Source of the DNA: an uncultured Mucilaginibacter sp. | Lineage (GTDB): Bacteria > Bacteroidota > Bacteroidia > Sphingobacteriales > Sphingobacteriaceae | Length of the DNA stretch: 24,809 bases | NCBI RefSeq assembly: GCF_946481715.1 | Contig: NZ_CAMLOV010000075.1 | Span: forward strand, 1 to 24,809 | Direction: 5' to 3' | Part shown: in pieces, positions 16,001 to 24,336 of the stretch | Position numbering within the stretch: position 1 is the stretch's first letter | Layout: every line of letters starts with the position of its first letter | Notes under the pieces: generated by a model | What the model was told of the DNA's origin: nothing | The model's input: the letters and a program-made list of their open reading frames with translations, nothing else | The model's database searches: none | Program-made: the position numbers and the translations under genes

Positions 16001-16328
16001 TATCCCACCATTCGTCTGATAGCATTTTCACTTTGCCGTAAGGCACATTATCTAACCCGATGTTGCCAATGAATGCGCGGTTTATTCCCACCTTTTTCAT
16101 GGCCTCGAGGTCCTTCACCACGCCCTCTTTTGAGATATTGCCGGAGATCCAATACCAGTAAACACTCATTTGTACAGAGTCGGGAATGGTTAAAAAGCCC
16201 GTTTCGATAGCTTTGAACTTTGCCGAATAATAGGGCGCTGCCGTACCGACCGGCTTTTGCTGCCCGTGCAATTCGGTCATTAAAAAGCACAACGGAACTA
16301 AATAAAAGCAGAGTTTCTTTAACAACAT
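13074..16328 (-). CDS. Secreted alpha-L-rhamnosidase, glycoside hydrolase family 106
   Basis: 1084 residues with an N-terminal signal peptide (about 1-22, LCFYLVPLCFLMTELHG). The size and layout fit GH106: an (alpha/beta)8-like catalytic region (about 50-130 and 330-760, with YWYWISGNISKEGVVKDLEA and FNSPGWSQSGGPW) interrupted by beta-sandwich domains, and a C-terminal galactose-binding-like domain (about 945-1080, KVFVNGVEMGGAWTPPYRVD). Candidate acidic residues are E456 (DSYETG), E533 (WLENYGHWG) and E587 (VSAESFT), which I place by analogy with inverting GH106 enzymes of Bacteroides. It frees L-rhamnose from plant pectin or other glycans outside or in the periplasm. It is the last gene of the rha operon, 36 bases after the regulator. 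Confidence 0.92.
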   Translation of the reverse strand: MLLKKLCFYLVPLCFLMTELHGQQKPVGTAAPYYSAKFKAIETGFLTIPDSVQMSVYWYWISGNISKEGVVKDLEAMKKVGINRAFIGNIGLDNVPYGKVKMLSDEWWDILHTALKTATRLNIEIGIFNSPGWSQSGGPWVKPQQAMRYLTSSQIMVKGPVLLDRKLEKPKENFQDVKVIAYPVTADYTTDISALKPKFTSIPAVDSLSNLFDGNEQTAIALKGGQQFSVDINTQSPYTTRAVVINTTKKAVFMEGDIQANTNGSYVTVKHFAIDRSNPELNTGFTPYGPAIISIPATTAKNFRIIFTKVTSDSGIAELKLSAVPMVENYMEKSLAKMWPTPHPFWTAYQWAPQPNEASGYAIDPAKVMDISTAMAADGTLNWNVPAGNWVIERTGMAPTNVTNSPAPPEGQGLEVDKMSTEHAAAHFDAFMGQILKRIPAEDRKTWKVVVQDSYETGSQNWTDNLVAEFKQAYNYDPIPYLPTLQGKVVGSQDLSDRFLWDLRRLIADDVSYKYVGGLREISHKNGLTTWLENYGHWGYPGEFLQYGGQSDEVGGEFWSEGDLGDIENRAASSSAHIYGKIKVSAESFTAAGAPFGRYPAMFKKRGDRFFTEGINSTLLHVYIQQPVENTAPGLTAWFGVEFNRFNTWFFDMDMLMKYLKRCNLMLQQGQYVADVAYFIGEDAPKMTGVTDPALPAGYSFDYINREVIKEKLTVKNGRLTLPNGISYSILVLPKLKTMRPEVLAKIKDLVQQGAVVLGPRPSRSPSLKDYPASDKLVQTMAAELWGKIDGTTTKINRYGKGMVISGMEMQEALNLVKVIPDVKVTKSESVLFIHRQLQEGDLYFISNQNDTPVTIDAEFRTTGKSPELWDAISGSTRDLPSYRQTATTTVVPMQLAPLESAFVIFRKPAGAGDATRLNYPDAIKTISITQPWMVSFDKAMRGPAAPVKFDALTDWAKSNNDSIKYYSGTAYYRTTFKPGRLEKGANYIIDLGLARSLAKVFVNGVEMGGAWTPPYRVDITKALKSGENKLEIKVVNNWVNRLVGDALMPAGTRPTSVLWGPDPKGGLQSSGLLGPVKIDVVKY

Positions 16329-16364
16329 TTATCTATAAATTAAAATGGGGATGCAAAAACGAGG

Positions 16365-17399
16365 CTATAGCGATGCCCTTTTGGTGTAATAAAACGGCAC
16401 CTCTATCTTGCGTTTAGTGCTTTCTAAGATCATACTTGCAGCCACTGCGCCCATATATTTAAAATCGGTAGATATGGTGGTGATGCCGTTTAACAACACC
16501 TTTTTTACCGGCGTTTCGTTATACGAGATAACGCCCACATCCCTGCCTGCTTTAAACTTGTATTCTAAAAGCCGTTCCAGCAGCGTTACCAGGTCATCCT
16601 CCATCAGGTTGATGAATACCTCGCCTTTGTTTATTGGCACGGTGTTGATATTGCTTACCACCTCGTGGTTAAAGGCGTACTGCTGGCAAAAATGCTTGAA
16701 GCCTGTTATAATTTCTACCGGGAAATAGGTTTGCTCCGGGAAGATGAGTTTTATGGTGTGGTATTTACTAAGATGCGTACGTGCTTTATATAAGGCATCG
16801 TAAATGTCTTTTTCAAAATTCTCGTATACCACGCTATACTCGCCCGTAATTCCGGGGATATTTTTATCCAGCAGTATCAGCTTATCCTTGGGAATGGCGT
16901 TGATCACCTCGTTGGCATTTTGGCCACCTTCAATAAAATGAGGGATGATGACGTAATGCGAATAGTCTTCTTTTTTAGACTGCAGCAGCTTTTTAAACAA
17001 ATTAAAATCGTTGTTGTAGATGTAAAAATCTATGGCCACATCATCGCCCAGGGCAGCTACCAGCGAATCGTATATGATCTTTTTATGCGCGCTGAGTTTG
17101 TTGAACAGCAAAAATATTTTCAGCTTTTGCTTAAAATCCAGGTTGGAAATACAATACCCTTTACCGGGGAATGAATTAACCACCCCTATTTTTTTAAGGT
17201 GCCGGTAGCTTTTTTGGATGGTATCGCGCGAGATATCGAACCTATAACTCAGTTCGTTTATAGAGGGCAGCAAATAGTCTTTTTTAACGCCCGCTGCTTC
17301 CAGCGCATTGATAATGGAATTGGCCAACTGCAAATACTTGGGCGTTGCAGAGTACTCGTCAATCTTTATAAAATCATAAAAAGTTGGTTGCTTTGTCAT
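16365..17399 (-). CDS. GntR-family transcriptional regulator with periplasmic-binding-protein-like sensor, probable rhamnose regulator
   Basis: 344 residues. A winged helix-turn-helix of GntR type occupies about 20-85: KYLQLANSIINALE, then LLPSINELSYRFDISRDTIQ as the recognition unit, and GVVNSFPGKGYCI as the wing. From about 95 on, the protein resembles LacI/periplasmic sugar-binding domains (GITTISTDFKYMGAVAASMI near the end is the usual second-lobe motif), not the FadR or HutC ligand domains. It lies between rhaB (62 bases) and the rhamnosidase (36 bases) in the same direction, so it is co-transcribed and should autoregulate. Rhamnose or rhamnulose is the expected effector (inference). The repeated 17-base element before rhaT and the aldolase gene is its best operator candidate. 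Characterised Bacteroides RhaR is an AraC protein, so this is another regulator type. Confidence 0.88.
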   Translation of the reverse strand: MTKQPTFYDFIKIDEYSATPKYLQLANSIINALEAAGVKKDYLLPSINELSYRFDISRDTIQKSYRHLKKIGVVNSFPGKGYCISNLDFKQKLKIFLLFNKLSAHKKIIYDSLVAALGDDVAIDFYIYNNDFNLFKKLLQSKKEDYSHYVIIPHFIEGGQNANEVINAIPKDKLILLDKNIPGITGEYSVVYENFEKDIYDALYKARTHLSKYHTIKLIFPEQTYFPVEIITGFKHFCQQYAFNHEVVSNINTVPINKGEVFINLMEDDLVTLLERLLEYKFKAGRDVGVISYNETPVKKVLLNGITTISTDFKYMGAVAASMILESTKRKIEVPFYYTKRASL

Positions 17400-17461
17400 T
17401 GGCGCTCACCTAATTCTTTGCCTAAATACATATATAACACTATTCCTGCCCGTCATCAATA

Positions 17462-18847
17462 TCATACCGTAATCGTTTCGCTTGCCGAGTAATATTTTAA
17501 TTCGATAATATCGCCGGGCACCTGTTTTGTATTCCATTCTTTGTGGATACACAGCGCGGCACCCACTGCCGAAGCTTGCGCCATTGATGCCGCAAAAGTT
17601 TCTATCCCGCGGAACGAAGCAGCCATCAAATGCATATAAATACTGTTTTTGCTAAAGCCCCCATCTACAAATATCCGTTTTACCGGGGTATTATTTAACA
17701 CGAGCATAGTTGATGCCAATTGTAAATTTACCAAATCAAGCATCAGCTGATGGTAGGCCTCGATATCATCTTTAAAACCTGCCAAATCCCTTGAGGCAAA
17801 TGCCGATTCTTTCGCAAAAACGCCTTGCTGGCTTTGCGGGTGTTGTTTTTTTAGCCCGGCAATTATATCGGCACTGAAGGGGATGTTCCGGAATTTGATG
17901 GCATCCTGGTTAAAATGGGCAGCTATCCGTTTCACCTGTTGTTCATGTTCCAGTCCCGAAAATAAGCGTGATGCTTTTACATGCCTGCCATTATACTGGA
18001 TATAAAACAGGCAATCCTTCGTTAGTTCATCGGCGGTTAAAGACGACTGGTTAAAAGGGTTTAAGCTGATACACCAGGTACCTGTAGAAATAAGGATAAA
18101 CGGTTCGTTAAAATTTACCAGGTACGGTATTAAGGCCGCCGAACTATCGTGCAAGCCTACTCCCACCTTATAATTATTACCGGGGAATAAGGCCGGCAGC
18201 GCTTTATCGGCAGCAGCAATAGGCGCAAGTTTTAAGGCCAGCCCTTCGCGCTGTACCCATTCGTGGTAGCAGTCGTGCTCAAAATCCCACAAAGCGGTGT
18301 GGCAGCCTATGCTGGTAAGGTCCGAATAATATTGGCCGGACAGTAAAAAGCTTAGGTATTGCGGCAGGTGCAGGGCGTGTTTAATGCTTTTATACAACTC
18401 CGGCTTTTCGTGCTTGATCCTATAAAGCTGCAAGCCCGAGTTCAGGTTGCCTAAAACGGGTGAGGCAGTTTCGGTACTGAACTTGAATTCGCTACCATAA
18501 TTAGCGTAAAAGTTGCTGCTCAAAGCCTCCGGGTAAGGTTTTAAGTAATTGTATAGCGGTGCTACTGCCTGGCCGGCCTCATCCAAATAAACAAAGCTTG
18601 CGCCATAAGCAGAAAAATTTACTGCCTTTACTTTAAACTCCTTCAACCGGAAAATTTCGCTCAACGAATCGAATACCGAAAGGCGCAGGCTTTGCAGGTT
18701 TTCGCAGGCAAAGCCGTCCTCGTCGACAGTTTCGGTAAACCGTGCCGATTTCTCGTACACGATGCGGTAACCCTGATCGAACAGGAAGAGTTTCTTGTTA
18801 GTTTTACCTACATCAAATATCGCTATAACGGGTATGGCGGCTATCAT
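17462..18847 (-). CDS. rhaB: Rhamnulokinase, FGGY carbohydrate kinase family
   Basis: 461 residues from ATG 18847. A TTG at 18865 could extend it by six residues but would overlap rhaI, so the ATG one base after the rhaI stop is preferred. It phosphorylates L-rhamnulose with ATP to rhamnulose 1-phosphate. The FGGY/ASKHA fold shows phosphate motif 1 (IFDVGKTNKK, D12), the catalytic aspartate segment (VGLHDSSAAL, D234), phosphate motif 2 (STGTW, 254-258) and the adenosine motif (FVDGGFSKNS, D395). Length is slightly under the E. coli RhaB value of 489. Substrate is assigned from the neighbouring isomerase and aldolase, since FGGY kinases cannot be told apart by sequence alone. Confidence 0.92.
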   Translation of the reverse strand: MIAAIPVIAIFDVGKTNKKLFLFDQGYRIVYEKSARFTETVDEDGFACENLQSLRLSVFDSLSEIFRLKEFKVKAVNFSAYGASFVYLDEAGQAVAPLYNYLKPYPEALSSNFYANYGSEFKFSTETASPVLGNLNSGLQLYRIKHEKPELYKSIKHALHLPQYLSFLLSGQYYSDLTSIGCHTALWDFEHDCYHEWVQREGLALKLAPIAAADKALPALFPGNNYKVGVGLHDSSAALIPYLVNFNEPFILISTGTWCISLNPFNQSSLTADELTKDCLFYIQYNGRHVKASRLFSGLEHEQQVKRIAAHFNQDAIKFRNIPFSADIIAGLKKQHPQSQQGVFAKESAFASRDLAGFKDDIEAYHQLMLDLVNLQLASTMLVLNNTPVKRIFVDGGFSKNSIYMHLMAASFRGIETFAASMAQASAVGAALCIHKEWNTKQVPGDIIELKYYSASETITV

Positions 18848-18848
18848 C

Positions 18849-20123
18849 CTACAAACCTGTTGCAACGGTTTTCAAACCGCGCTCCCCTATTAGTTGTTCC
18901 CGTACACTTAAGGCCCGGTAAGCATTTATCGGATCTAACGCGCCGCCATTGCGTAAGCTGGCTTCGGCAACCAACGGCCTTACATCCGTACGGTAAGCCT
19001 GCTGCAATATCTCCTGCGCCAAGGCTACATCGTTATTGCTTTGGGCGGCTTGCAGTGCGGTTTTATCTACTATCAAAGCCTGTGCGTATGCTATTTTAAT
19101 GGCTTGTACCGATTGTAGCAGGTCTTCCACCGGGTCTTTAACATTGTGCGAAGCATCTATCATCCAGCCCAGGTCTTTAGCATGGTCCATTCCCCGCGCG
19201 TCCATGCCTTCTACCAGTTCGTTAAATATCAGGAATAACTGGTATGGGTTGATGCTGCCTACGGTAAGGTCATCATCGCCGTATTTAGAATCGTTAAAAT
19301 GGAAGCCGGCAAGCTTATTTTCCATCAATAATATGGATACGATCTGCTCGATATTGGTGCCCTGCAGGTGGTGCCCCAAATCCACCAGGGTTGATGCCTT
19401 TTGCCCCAGTTTGGATGCCAGCAGGTAGGATTGCCCCCAATCGCCAATCGTGGTCGAATAAAAATTCGGCTCGTAGGGTTTGTATTCTACCCAAACTTTC
19501 CAATCATCCGGCAAAGCCTCGTATATCTCCTCCAAGCTTTCCAGCGTATTTTGAAAAGCCTTACGGAAATTCAGCTGCCCCGGGAAATTTGAGCCATCAG
19601 AAAGCCAAACCGATAGTGCCTTTGAATTCAGCTGTACACCATATTTTATTACTTCGATATTATGCTCGATAGCTTGTTGGCGTACCGCCTTATCCGTGTG
19701 GTGCAATGAGCCAAATTTATAGCTTAGTTTTTGATCTTTCTGGTCTTGGAAGGTATTGGAGTTTACCGCATCAAAATGCAAGCCATGCTGCGCCGCCAAA
19801 GCATTCATAGCTGCCGCATTCTCCGGGATATCCCAGGGTATATGCAGGGAAATGGAGTTACTTGATTTGTTTAAGGCGTGTATCACCCCAACATCCTCAA
19901 TTTTTTCTTCCAGGCTGCGTGGCTCGCCACCGCCCGAAAAGCGGCCAAAACGCGTACCGCCGGTGCCTAAGGCCCAGCTTGGTATGGCAACGTTAAAGGC
20001 GCTAAGCTTTTGCAGAACGTCATCAAGGTTAACAACATCTTCAGCCACATGCTCAAACTGCCATTTGTGTTTACCGCTTAGCTGATGGTTTAATTCATCA
20101 ACTTTGTGTTTCTCAATTTGCAT
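18849..20123 (-). CDS. rhaI: L-rhamnose isomerase (RhaI/TIM-barrel sugar isomerase type)
   Basis: 424 residues. It converts L-rhamnose to L-rhamnulose in the cytoplasm with divalent metal. The TIM barrel starts with the family segment IPSWALGTGGTRFGRFSGGG (47-66). Metal-site residues expected of this superfamily are visible: E213 (WVEYKPYEP), D248 and H251 (LVDLGHH), D278 (HFNDSKYGDDDL, with further acids at 283-285) and D323 (WMIDASHN). It belongs to the RhaI type (TIGR02635-like), found in Gram-positive bacteria and Bacteroidota, and not to the E. coli RhaA subgroup. It follows the aldolase gene by 64 bases and precedes rhaB by one base, so kinase and isomerase are likely co-translated. Confidence 0.94.
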   Translation of the reverse strand: MQIEKHKVDELNHQLSGKHKWQFEHVAEDVVNLDDVLQKLSAFNVAIPSWALGTGGTRFGRFSGGGEPRSLEEKIEDVGVIHALNKSSNSISLHIPWDIPENAAAMNALAAQHGLHFDAVNSNTFQDQKDQKLSYKFGSLHHTDKAVRQQAIEHNIEVIKYGVQLNSKALSVWLSDGSNFPGQLNFRKAFQNTLESLEEIYEALPDDWKVWVEYKPYEPNFYSTTIGDWGQSYLLASKLGQKASTLVDLGHHLQGTNIEQIVSILLMENKLAGFHFNDSKYGDDDLTVGSINPYQLFLIFNELVEGMDARGMDHAKDLGWMIDASHNVKDPVEDLLQSVQAIKIAYAQALIVDKTALQAAQSNNDVALAQEILQQAYRTDVRPLVAEASLRNGGALDPINAYRALSVREQLIGERGLKTVATGL

Positions 20124-20187
20124 CTCGGTTATAATTTTTAAGCCGGTGGTTAGCAGGCTATTTATTTAATCAGTTTTGTGTTGGCGG

Positions 20188-22308
20188 TTATCTTACAAAT
20201 CCTGCGGCAACGCCCCCATCTACGTTGATCACATTCCCGGTTGATTTATTTAGTAAGCCGCCTGTTAAGGCAAAGCAGGCGTTTGCAATATCAACAGGCA
20301 ATATCACTTCGTTTAGCAATGTGCGTTTTGCATAATATGCCGGTAGTTCTTCCACCGTAACGCCATAAGCTTTTGCACGGCCTTCGGCCCATCCGCCTGC
20401 CCAAATATTGCTGTCGCTTATTACCGCATCGGGATTAATTACGTTTACACGGATATGATCTGCACCCAGTTCGGCAGCGTTTAGCCTGCTTAAGTGTAGC
20501 TGAGCTGCTTTTGCGCTCCCGTAGCCGGCATTATTAGGCCCGCTTACCAGGGCGTTCTTGCTCACAATGTTGATGATATCGCCACCGATGGCCTGTTGTT
20601 TCATTACCGCCACTGCTGCCTGGGTAACAAAAAACTGCCCTTTCACTAATACATCATATAACAGGTCCCAATCCTTTTCGGTGTGGCCTGCTATTGTTTT
20701 TGAGATGGAGAGGCCCGCATTATTAACAATAAGGTCTACCCCGCCGAAGGCAAGTATAGCAATAGCAATAGCATCTTTTATCTGCGCCTCGTTGGTCACA
20801 TCCAATAGGGCACTTGCACAGGCATCTTTACCAAATTGCTTTACAAATTCGTCATAAGCGCCGGCCAGGCGTTCGGCATTCATATCATTCAGGATAACTA
20901 CCGCACCTTCTTCAACAAACTTTTTGGCAATGGCTTTACCAATACCGCCGGCGCTGCCGGTTACCAATGCTACGCGGCCGGATAATGCCTTTGGCTTTGG
21001 CATACGCTGCAATTTTGCTTCTTCCAGCAACCAATACTCAATATCAAAAGCTTCCTGCCTTGGCAGGGAAGTGTATTCTGATATCGCTTCAGCGCCTTTC
21101 ATAACGTTGATGGCATTGATATAAAATTCTGCCGCTACCCTTGCCGTTTGTTTATCCTTGGCAAAGGTGAACATCCCTACGCCCGGGTAAAGTATCACTA
21201 CCGGGTTTGCATCGCGGATGCCGGGGCTGTTGGAGTGCTTGCAGGTGTTATAATAATCCTCGTACATTTTGCGGTATGCTTCAAATGCCGGGGTAAGTTG
21301 CTCTTTAATGGCGGCAACATCAGACAGGTCCTCGCCCGGTGCAAGCGTTAAAACCAGCGGACTGATCTTTGTACGCAGGAAGTGGTCGGGGCAGCTGGTA
21401 CCCATTGGGGCAAGGCGCTCCAAATCATTAGAGTTGGTATACTCCAACACCCTTGCATCATCGGTATAATGCCCTATCATTTGTGTTTTTGATGAGCAGA
21501 AACCGCGCAGGATAGGTGCCAATGCAACGGCCTGCTTTTTACGGTCCGCTTCGGGCAGGCTATCTATTTTTTGGCCGCCAAATACGCTGCCGTTTTTTGT
21601 GTAGCTCTGCTCCAGGAACTCCGCACATTTTTCAATAACTTCAAGCGTGTTTATGTAGCTTTCGTAAGCGGTATCGCCCCAGGTAAACAAACCGTGCGAG
21701 CCCAGCATAATACCCCGGATGCCAGGGTTATTATCCAGGCATTCTTTTAGTTGCAAACCCAGGTCGAAACCGGGGCGTTGCCAACCTACCCAGCCTATGG
21801 TTCCTCCGAATAATTCCTTTGTTATTTTTTCGCCGTCTTTTGCAGCAGCAATAGCAATTGCCGCGTCGGGGTGCAGGTGGTCGATATGGTTAAAGGGCAA
21901 AAAGCCGTGTAATGGTGTATCGATGGATGGCGCTTTTGAATTAAGGTCGAATATGCTGTGGTTGAAAAGTTCTACCATCTCATCTTCGAACGCAATACCA
22001 CGGTAAACGTTGGTTAAGCTCCGGAGCCTGTCTACATACAGCGCAGCAAGCCCGCTTTTTTTTAGGGTGCCGATATCGCCGCCCGAGCCTTTTATCCACA
22101 TTACCTCAACCTCTTTGCCGGTCAACGGGTCTTTATCCATCACTTTACAGGAGGTGTTACCACCGCCGTAGTTGGTAAGGCGCAGATCGGCGCCAAGTAA
22201 GTTAGAGCGGTATATTAACAGGGCTACTTCGTCGCCGGCGAGTTCAGCGGCTTTCGCATCATCCCATAGATAGCTAACATGTTTAAATTGTGTGGTGTTG
22301 ACAGCCAT
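20188..22308 (-). CDS. rhaD: Bifunctional rhamnulose-1-phosphate aldolase / L-lactaldehyde dehydrogenase (RhaD aldolase-SDR fusion)
   Basis: 706 residues from ATG 22308. The open frame permits a TTG three codons earlier, which is less likely. Residues about 20-430 are a class II aldolase/adducin domain: GGGNTSCK (near 50), and probable zinc ligands H134 (LHGFL), H141 (NHIDHLHP) and H205 (GSHGLF). Residues about 440-706 are a short-chain dehydrogenase: TGSAGGIG (450-457), NNAG (529-532), S583 and the Y596-x3-K600 catalytic motif. The fusion is a known family (TIGR02632-like). It should cleave rhamnulose 1-phosphate to DHAP and L-lactaldehyde and oxidise the latter to L-lactate, avoiding a separate lactaldehyde reductase. 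It heads the operon with rhaI, and the 17-base element lies about 100 bases upstream. Confidence 0.94.
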   Translation of the reverse strand: MAVNTTQFKHVSYLWDDAKAAELAGDEVALLIYRSNLLGADLRLTNYGGGNTSCKVMDKDPLTGKEVEVMWIKGSGGDIGTLKKSGLAALYVDRLRSLTNVYRGIAFEDEMVELFNHSIFDLNSKAPSIDTPLHGFLPFNHIDHLHPDAAIAIAAAKDGEKITKELFGGTIGWVGWQRPGFDLGLQLKECLDNNPGIRGIMLGSHGLFTWGDTAYESYINTLEVIEKCAEFLEQSYTKNGSVFGGQKIDSLPEADRKKQAVALAPILRGFCSSKTQMIGHYTDDARVLEYTNSNDLERLAPMGTSCPDHFLRTKISPLVLTLAPGEDLSDVAAIKEQLTPAFEAYRKMYEDYYNTCKHSNSPGIRDANPVVILYPGVGMFTFAKDKQTARVAAEFYINAINVMKGAEAISEYTSLPRQEAFDIEYWLLEEAKLQRMPKPKALSGRVALVTGSAGGIGKAIAKKFVEEGAVVILNDMNAERLAGAYDEFVKQFGKDACASALLDVTNEAQIKDAIAIAILAFGGVDLIVNNAGLSISKTIAGHTEKDWDLLYDVLVKGQFFVTQAAVAVMKQQAIGGDIINIVSKNALVSGPNNAGYGSAKAAQLHLSRLNAAELGADHIRVNVINPDAVISDSNIWAGGWAEGRAKAYGVTVEELPAYYAKRTLLNEVILPVDIANACFALTGGLLNKSTGNVINVDGGVAAGFVR

Positions 22309-22405
22309 ATGCTTCAAATGATATTTTTGTTGTTGTTTAAAAGGGTTGCCACGGCATTTAACCGCGTGTAGTAAACGCTTCGAAATTAATTAACCAATAT
22401 TTTTA

Positions 22406-22422
22406 AACTGTTATGCACTGTA
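22406..22422 (-). promoter_or_regulatory. Candidate rhamnose-regulator operator upstream of the aldolase gene
   Basis: The 17 bases AACTGTTATGCACTGTA (plus strand) recur unchanged at 23604-23620. Read in the direction of the gene they are TACAGTGCATAACAGTT, with two ACAGT words ten bases apart. A CCTTG (22428-22432) precedes it by 5 bases in gene sense, in the place of a -33 element. Upstream gap 22309-22459 holds no gene. Confidence 0.7.
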
Positions 22423-22459
22423 TTGAACAAGGCCGTTAATATATCTTTCGCAGCAAAAA

Positions 22460-23548
22460 TTAAGCCTTGATGGAGTTGCCATAACCCACTATCACCACCG
22501 AAAGGATGATGGTAATAATGCCTATAACAACTGTTGTAAACGCTTTTTTGCTCACCCCTTTCCACTCGTTAAGTACCAATCCCCAACTGTTTGCTACCAA
22601 TATAATAAAAGCCATATGCAGTATCCACGAGCTTGCACCATTGCCCAGCTTGCTTTCGCCCATACCATAAAAAAAGAATTGCAGGAACCAGGTAGTACCG
22701 GCCAAGGCCGAGAATATATAGTTTTTTAACAGTGGTGTTTTGCTATCGGTATAATTGCCAAATGTTTTGTTGCGGGCGTTCAAAATCATGCACCAAATAA
22801 AATTGGTTGTTAAACCACCCCAAAGGATAACGATATAGGTAACGTTGTTTTTATAGAGGAAATTAGTATCATCGGTGATATGGTTGGCCGTACGCCATGC
22901 CTCGTTGGCGGCGTTAGCCATCGCAGCGCCGGCATCAATACCAAATGCAAAGCAAGCGCTTAATACCCCCGATATAATGGCAACGGTTATACCCAGCCCA
23001 AAACGGTAATCTTTATTTTCGTTAGCTGCCGCGCCTGCTTTGGCCAGGTCGCGCTCTTTTAAAGTACCGGCCCTGCCGCAAATTATAATACCAATAACGC
23101 ATACCAATATGCCCAATAAAACCATTTGCCCCCAATGGGTTGTAGCCAGGGTGCCAATACTATCTTTACCGGCCGTTGGCGAGAACTGGTAAAAAACCGC
23201 AGGTACCAAAGCCCCAAATACCGAACATAGGCCTAATATAATAGTACTGCCTAAGGATACGCCAAGGTAGCGCACGCCTAAGCCGTAAGTTAAGCCGCCT
23301 ATACCCCACAGCAAACCAAAGAAATAGGTTAAACCCAGTATGCCGCCATTGGTAGCTTTAATAATGTCGATAAAATGCGGCACTGTTAACCAAGCCGCAA
23401 CGGGCGGAACGATAAGCCAGGAAAAGATGCCACCTACTATCCAGAAGCTTTCCCAGGCCCAGCCTTTTACTTTTTTGTAGGGTATATAAAAACTGCCGGA
23501 GGCAAAACCGCCGATAAAATGGAATATGATCCCAAATATTGCTTGCAT
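22460..23548 (-). CDS. rhaT: L-rhamnose/proton symporter RhaT
   Basis: 362 residues with about ten membrane helices, the size and topology of RhaT, in the drug/metabolite transporter superfamily. Typical segments are MQAIFGIIFHFIGGFASGSF and YIPYKKVKGWAWESFWIVGG at the start, and then GLTYGLGVRYLGVSLGSTII, a Gly-rich helix close to that of E. coli RhaT. It brings L-rhamnose across the inner membrane with a proton. It is encoded 151 bases upstream of the aldolase gene in the same direction, and each has its own copy of the 17-base element, so it is probably a separate unit under the same regulator. No SusC/SusD-like outer-membrane pair is in the window. Confidence 0.94.
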   Translation of the reverse strand: MQAIFGIIFHFIGGFASGSFYIPYKKVKGWAWESFWIVGGIFSWLIVPPVAAWLTVPHFIDIIKATNGGILGLTYFFGLLWGIGGLTYGLGVRYLGVSLGSTIILGLCSVFGALVPAVFYQFSPTAGKDSIGTLATTHWGQMVLLGILVCVIGIIICGRAGTLKERDLAKAGAAANENKDYRFGLGITVAIISGVLSACFAFGIDAGAAMANAANEAWRTANHITDDTNFLYKNNVTYIVILWGGLTTNFIWCMILNARNKTFGNYTDSKTPLLKNYIFSALAGTTWFLQFFFYGMGESKLGNGASSWILHMAFIILVANSWGLVLNEWKGVSKKAFTTVVIGIITIILSVVIVGYGNSIKA

Positions 23549-23603
23549 GAAAAATAGGTTAATTGGTAAATAACAGTGCTAAGCTAATTAACGGAATTTT
23601 GCT

Positions 23604-23620
23604 AACTGTTATGCACTGTA
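23604..23620 (-). promoter_or_regulatory. Candidate rhamnose-regulator operator upstream of rhaT
   Basis: Identical 17 bases to 22406-22422, 56 bases before the rhaT start, again with CCTTG in gene sense (23625-23629) 4 bases upstream. A further ACAGTGC word stands at 23573-23579. The surroundings of the two copies align loosely over about 50 bases. Confidence 0.7.
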
Positions 23621-23660
23621 ATGGCAAGGAAATTATTTAGGATGTATTTGCGCTACGGAT

Positions 23661-24287
23661 TTAACCCTCTCTACTTTCCAACCCAACAGGTTGAAAATCT
23701 TCTTTGCGGGTAAAGTAATTCAGCAGTAAAACCAAACCTATTGTAAGTGCAAAATTGGCTTTCTGCATCACCGGCAAAAATTCGCGGCTGCCCGCGCCGT
23801 ACATATACAGCGTGGCATAAAAAACAACAAGGCAAATAACACAGAGGAATTTAAACAAGTGCAACCGCGACTTGAAAACAAAGATCGTGATATAAAACAA
23901 CCCGATCAAAAACATGGTGCTCGAGATGGAGATCATGGTATCGTGTAATGGTGTGGCAATCAAAAACGTAAAAACCATACCGCCGGCGCCAACGTATTTT
24001 ATCACTTTAGCGGCGCCCTTTGCCGGTATCCGCTTCGAAAACTCAACAAAGAACAACGCAAAACCCGCAGAAAGGAACACCATGCCCCCAATAGCCCAAA
24101 ACCGTGCTGTATTATCTGCTCCATTTACCGCCTTCTCGCCAAAAAGGTTGCTGATATAGTTATCGGCCCAGTGGTATCCAACGGAGTTTTTATCAACCTG
24201 CGAACCGCCGGGATAACGGAAGGTGGCTATCACCAGCAAAGCCAATGAAATAATTATGCAGAAGAGGATTGCGTGTTTTTTTAACAT
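23661..24287 (-). CDS. Multi-spanning membrane protein, DUF998-like
   Basis: 208 residues, with about six hydrophobic helices (about 5-23, 66-86, 95-115, 120-138, 145-165 and 172-192). The pattern of short loops and no signal motif recalls DUF998 family proteins of unknown function, but I cannot confirm the family by eye. The first loop is long and polar (YPGGSQVDKNSVGYHWADNY), with a conserved-looking SNLFG after it. It lies upstream of rhaT in the same direction, with 112 bases between, in which the operator copy stands. It is therefore probably not part of the rha unit. Function unknown. Confidence 0.7.
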   Translation of the reverse strand: MLKKHAILFCIIISLALLVIATFRYPGGSQVDKNSVGYHWADNYISNLFGEKAVNGADNTARFWAIGGMVFLSAGFALFFVEFSKRIPAKGAAKVIKYVGAGGMVFTFLIATPLHDTMISISSTMFLIGLFYITIFVFKSRLHLFKFLCVICLVVFYATLYMYGAGSREFLPVMQKANFALTIGLVLLLNYFTRKEDFQPVGLESREG

Positions 24288-24336
24288 GGGATTTTGGATG
24301 AAGGCGCAGCAATCTAAAAATAGGCAATAACAAGCA

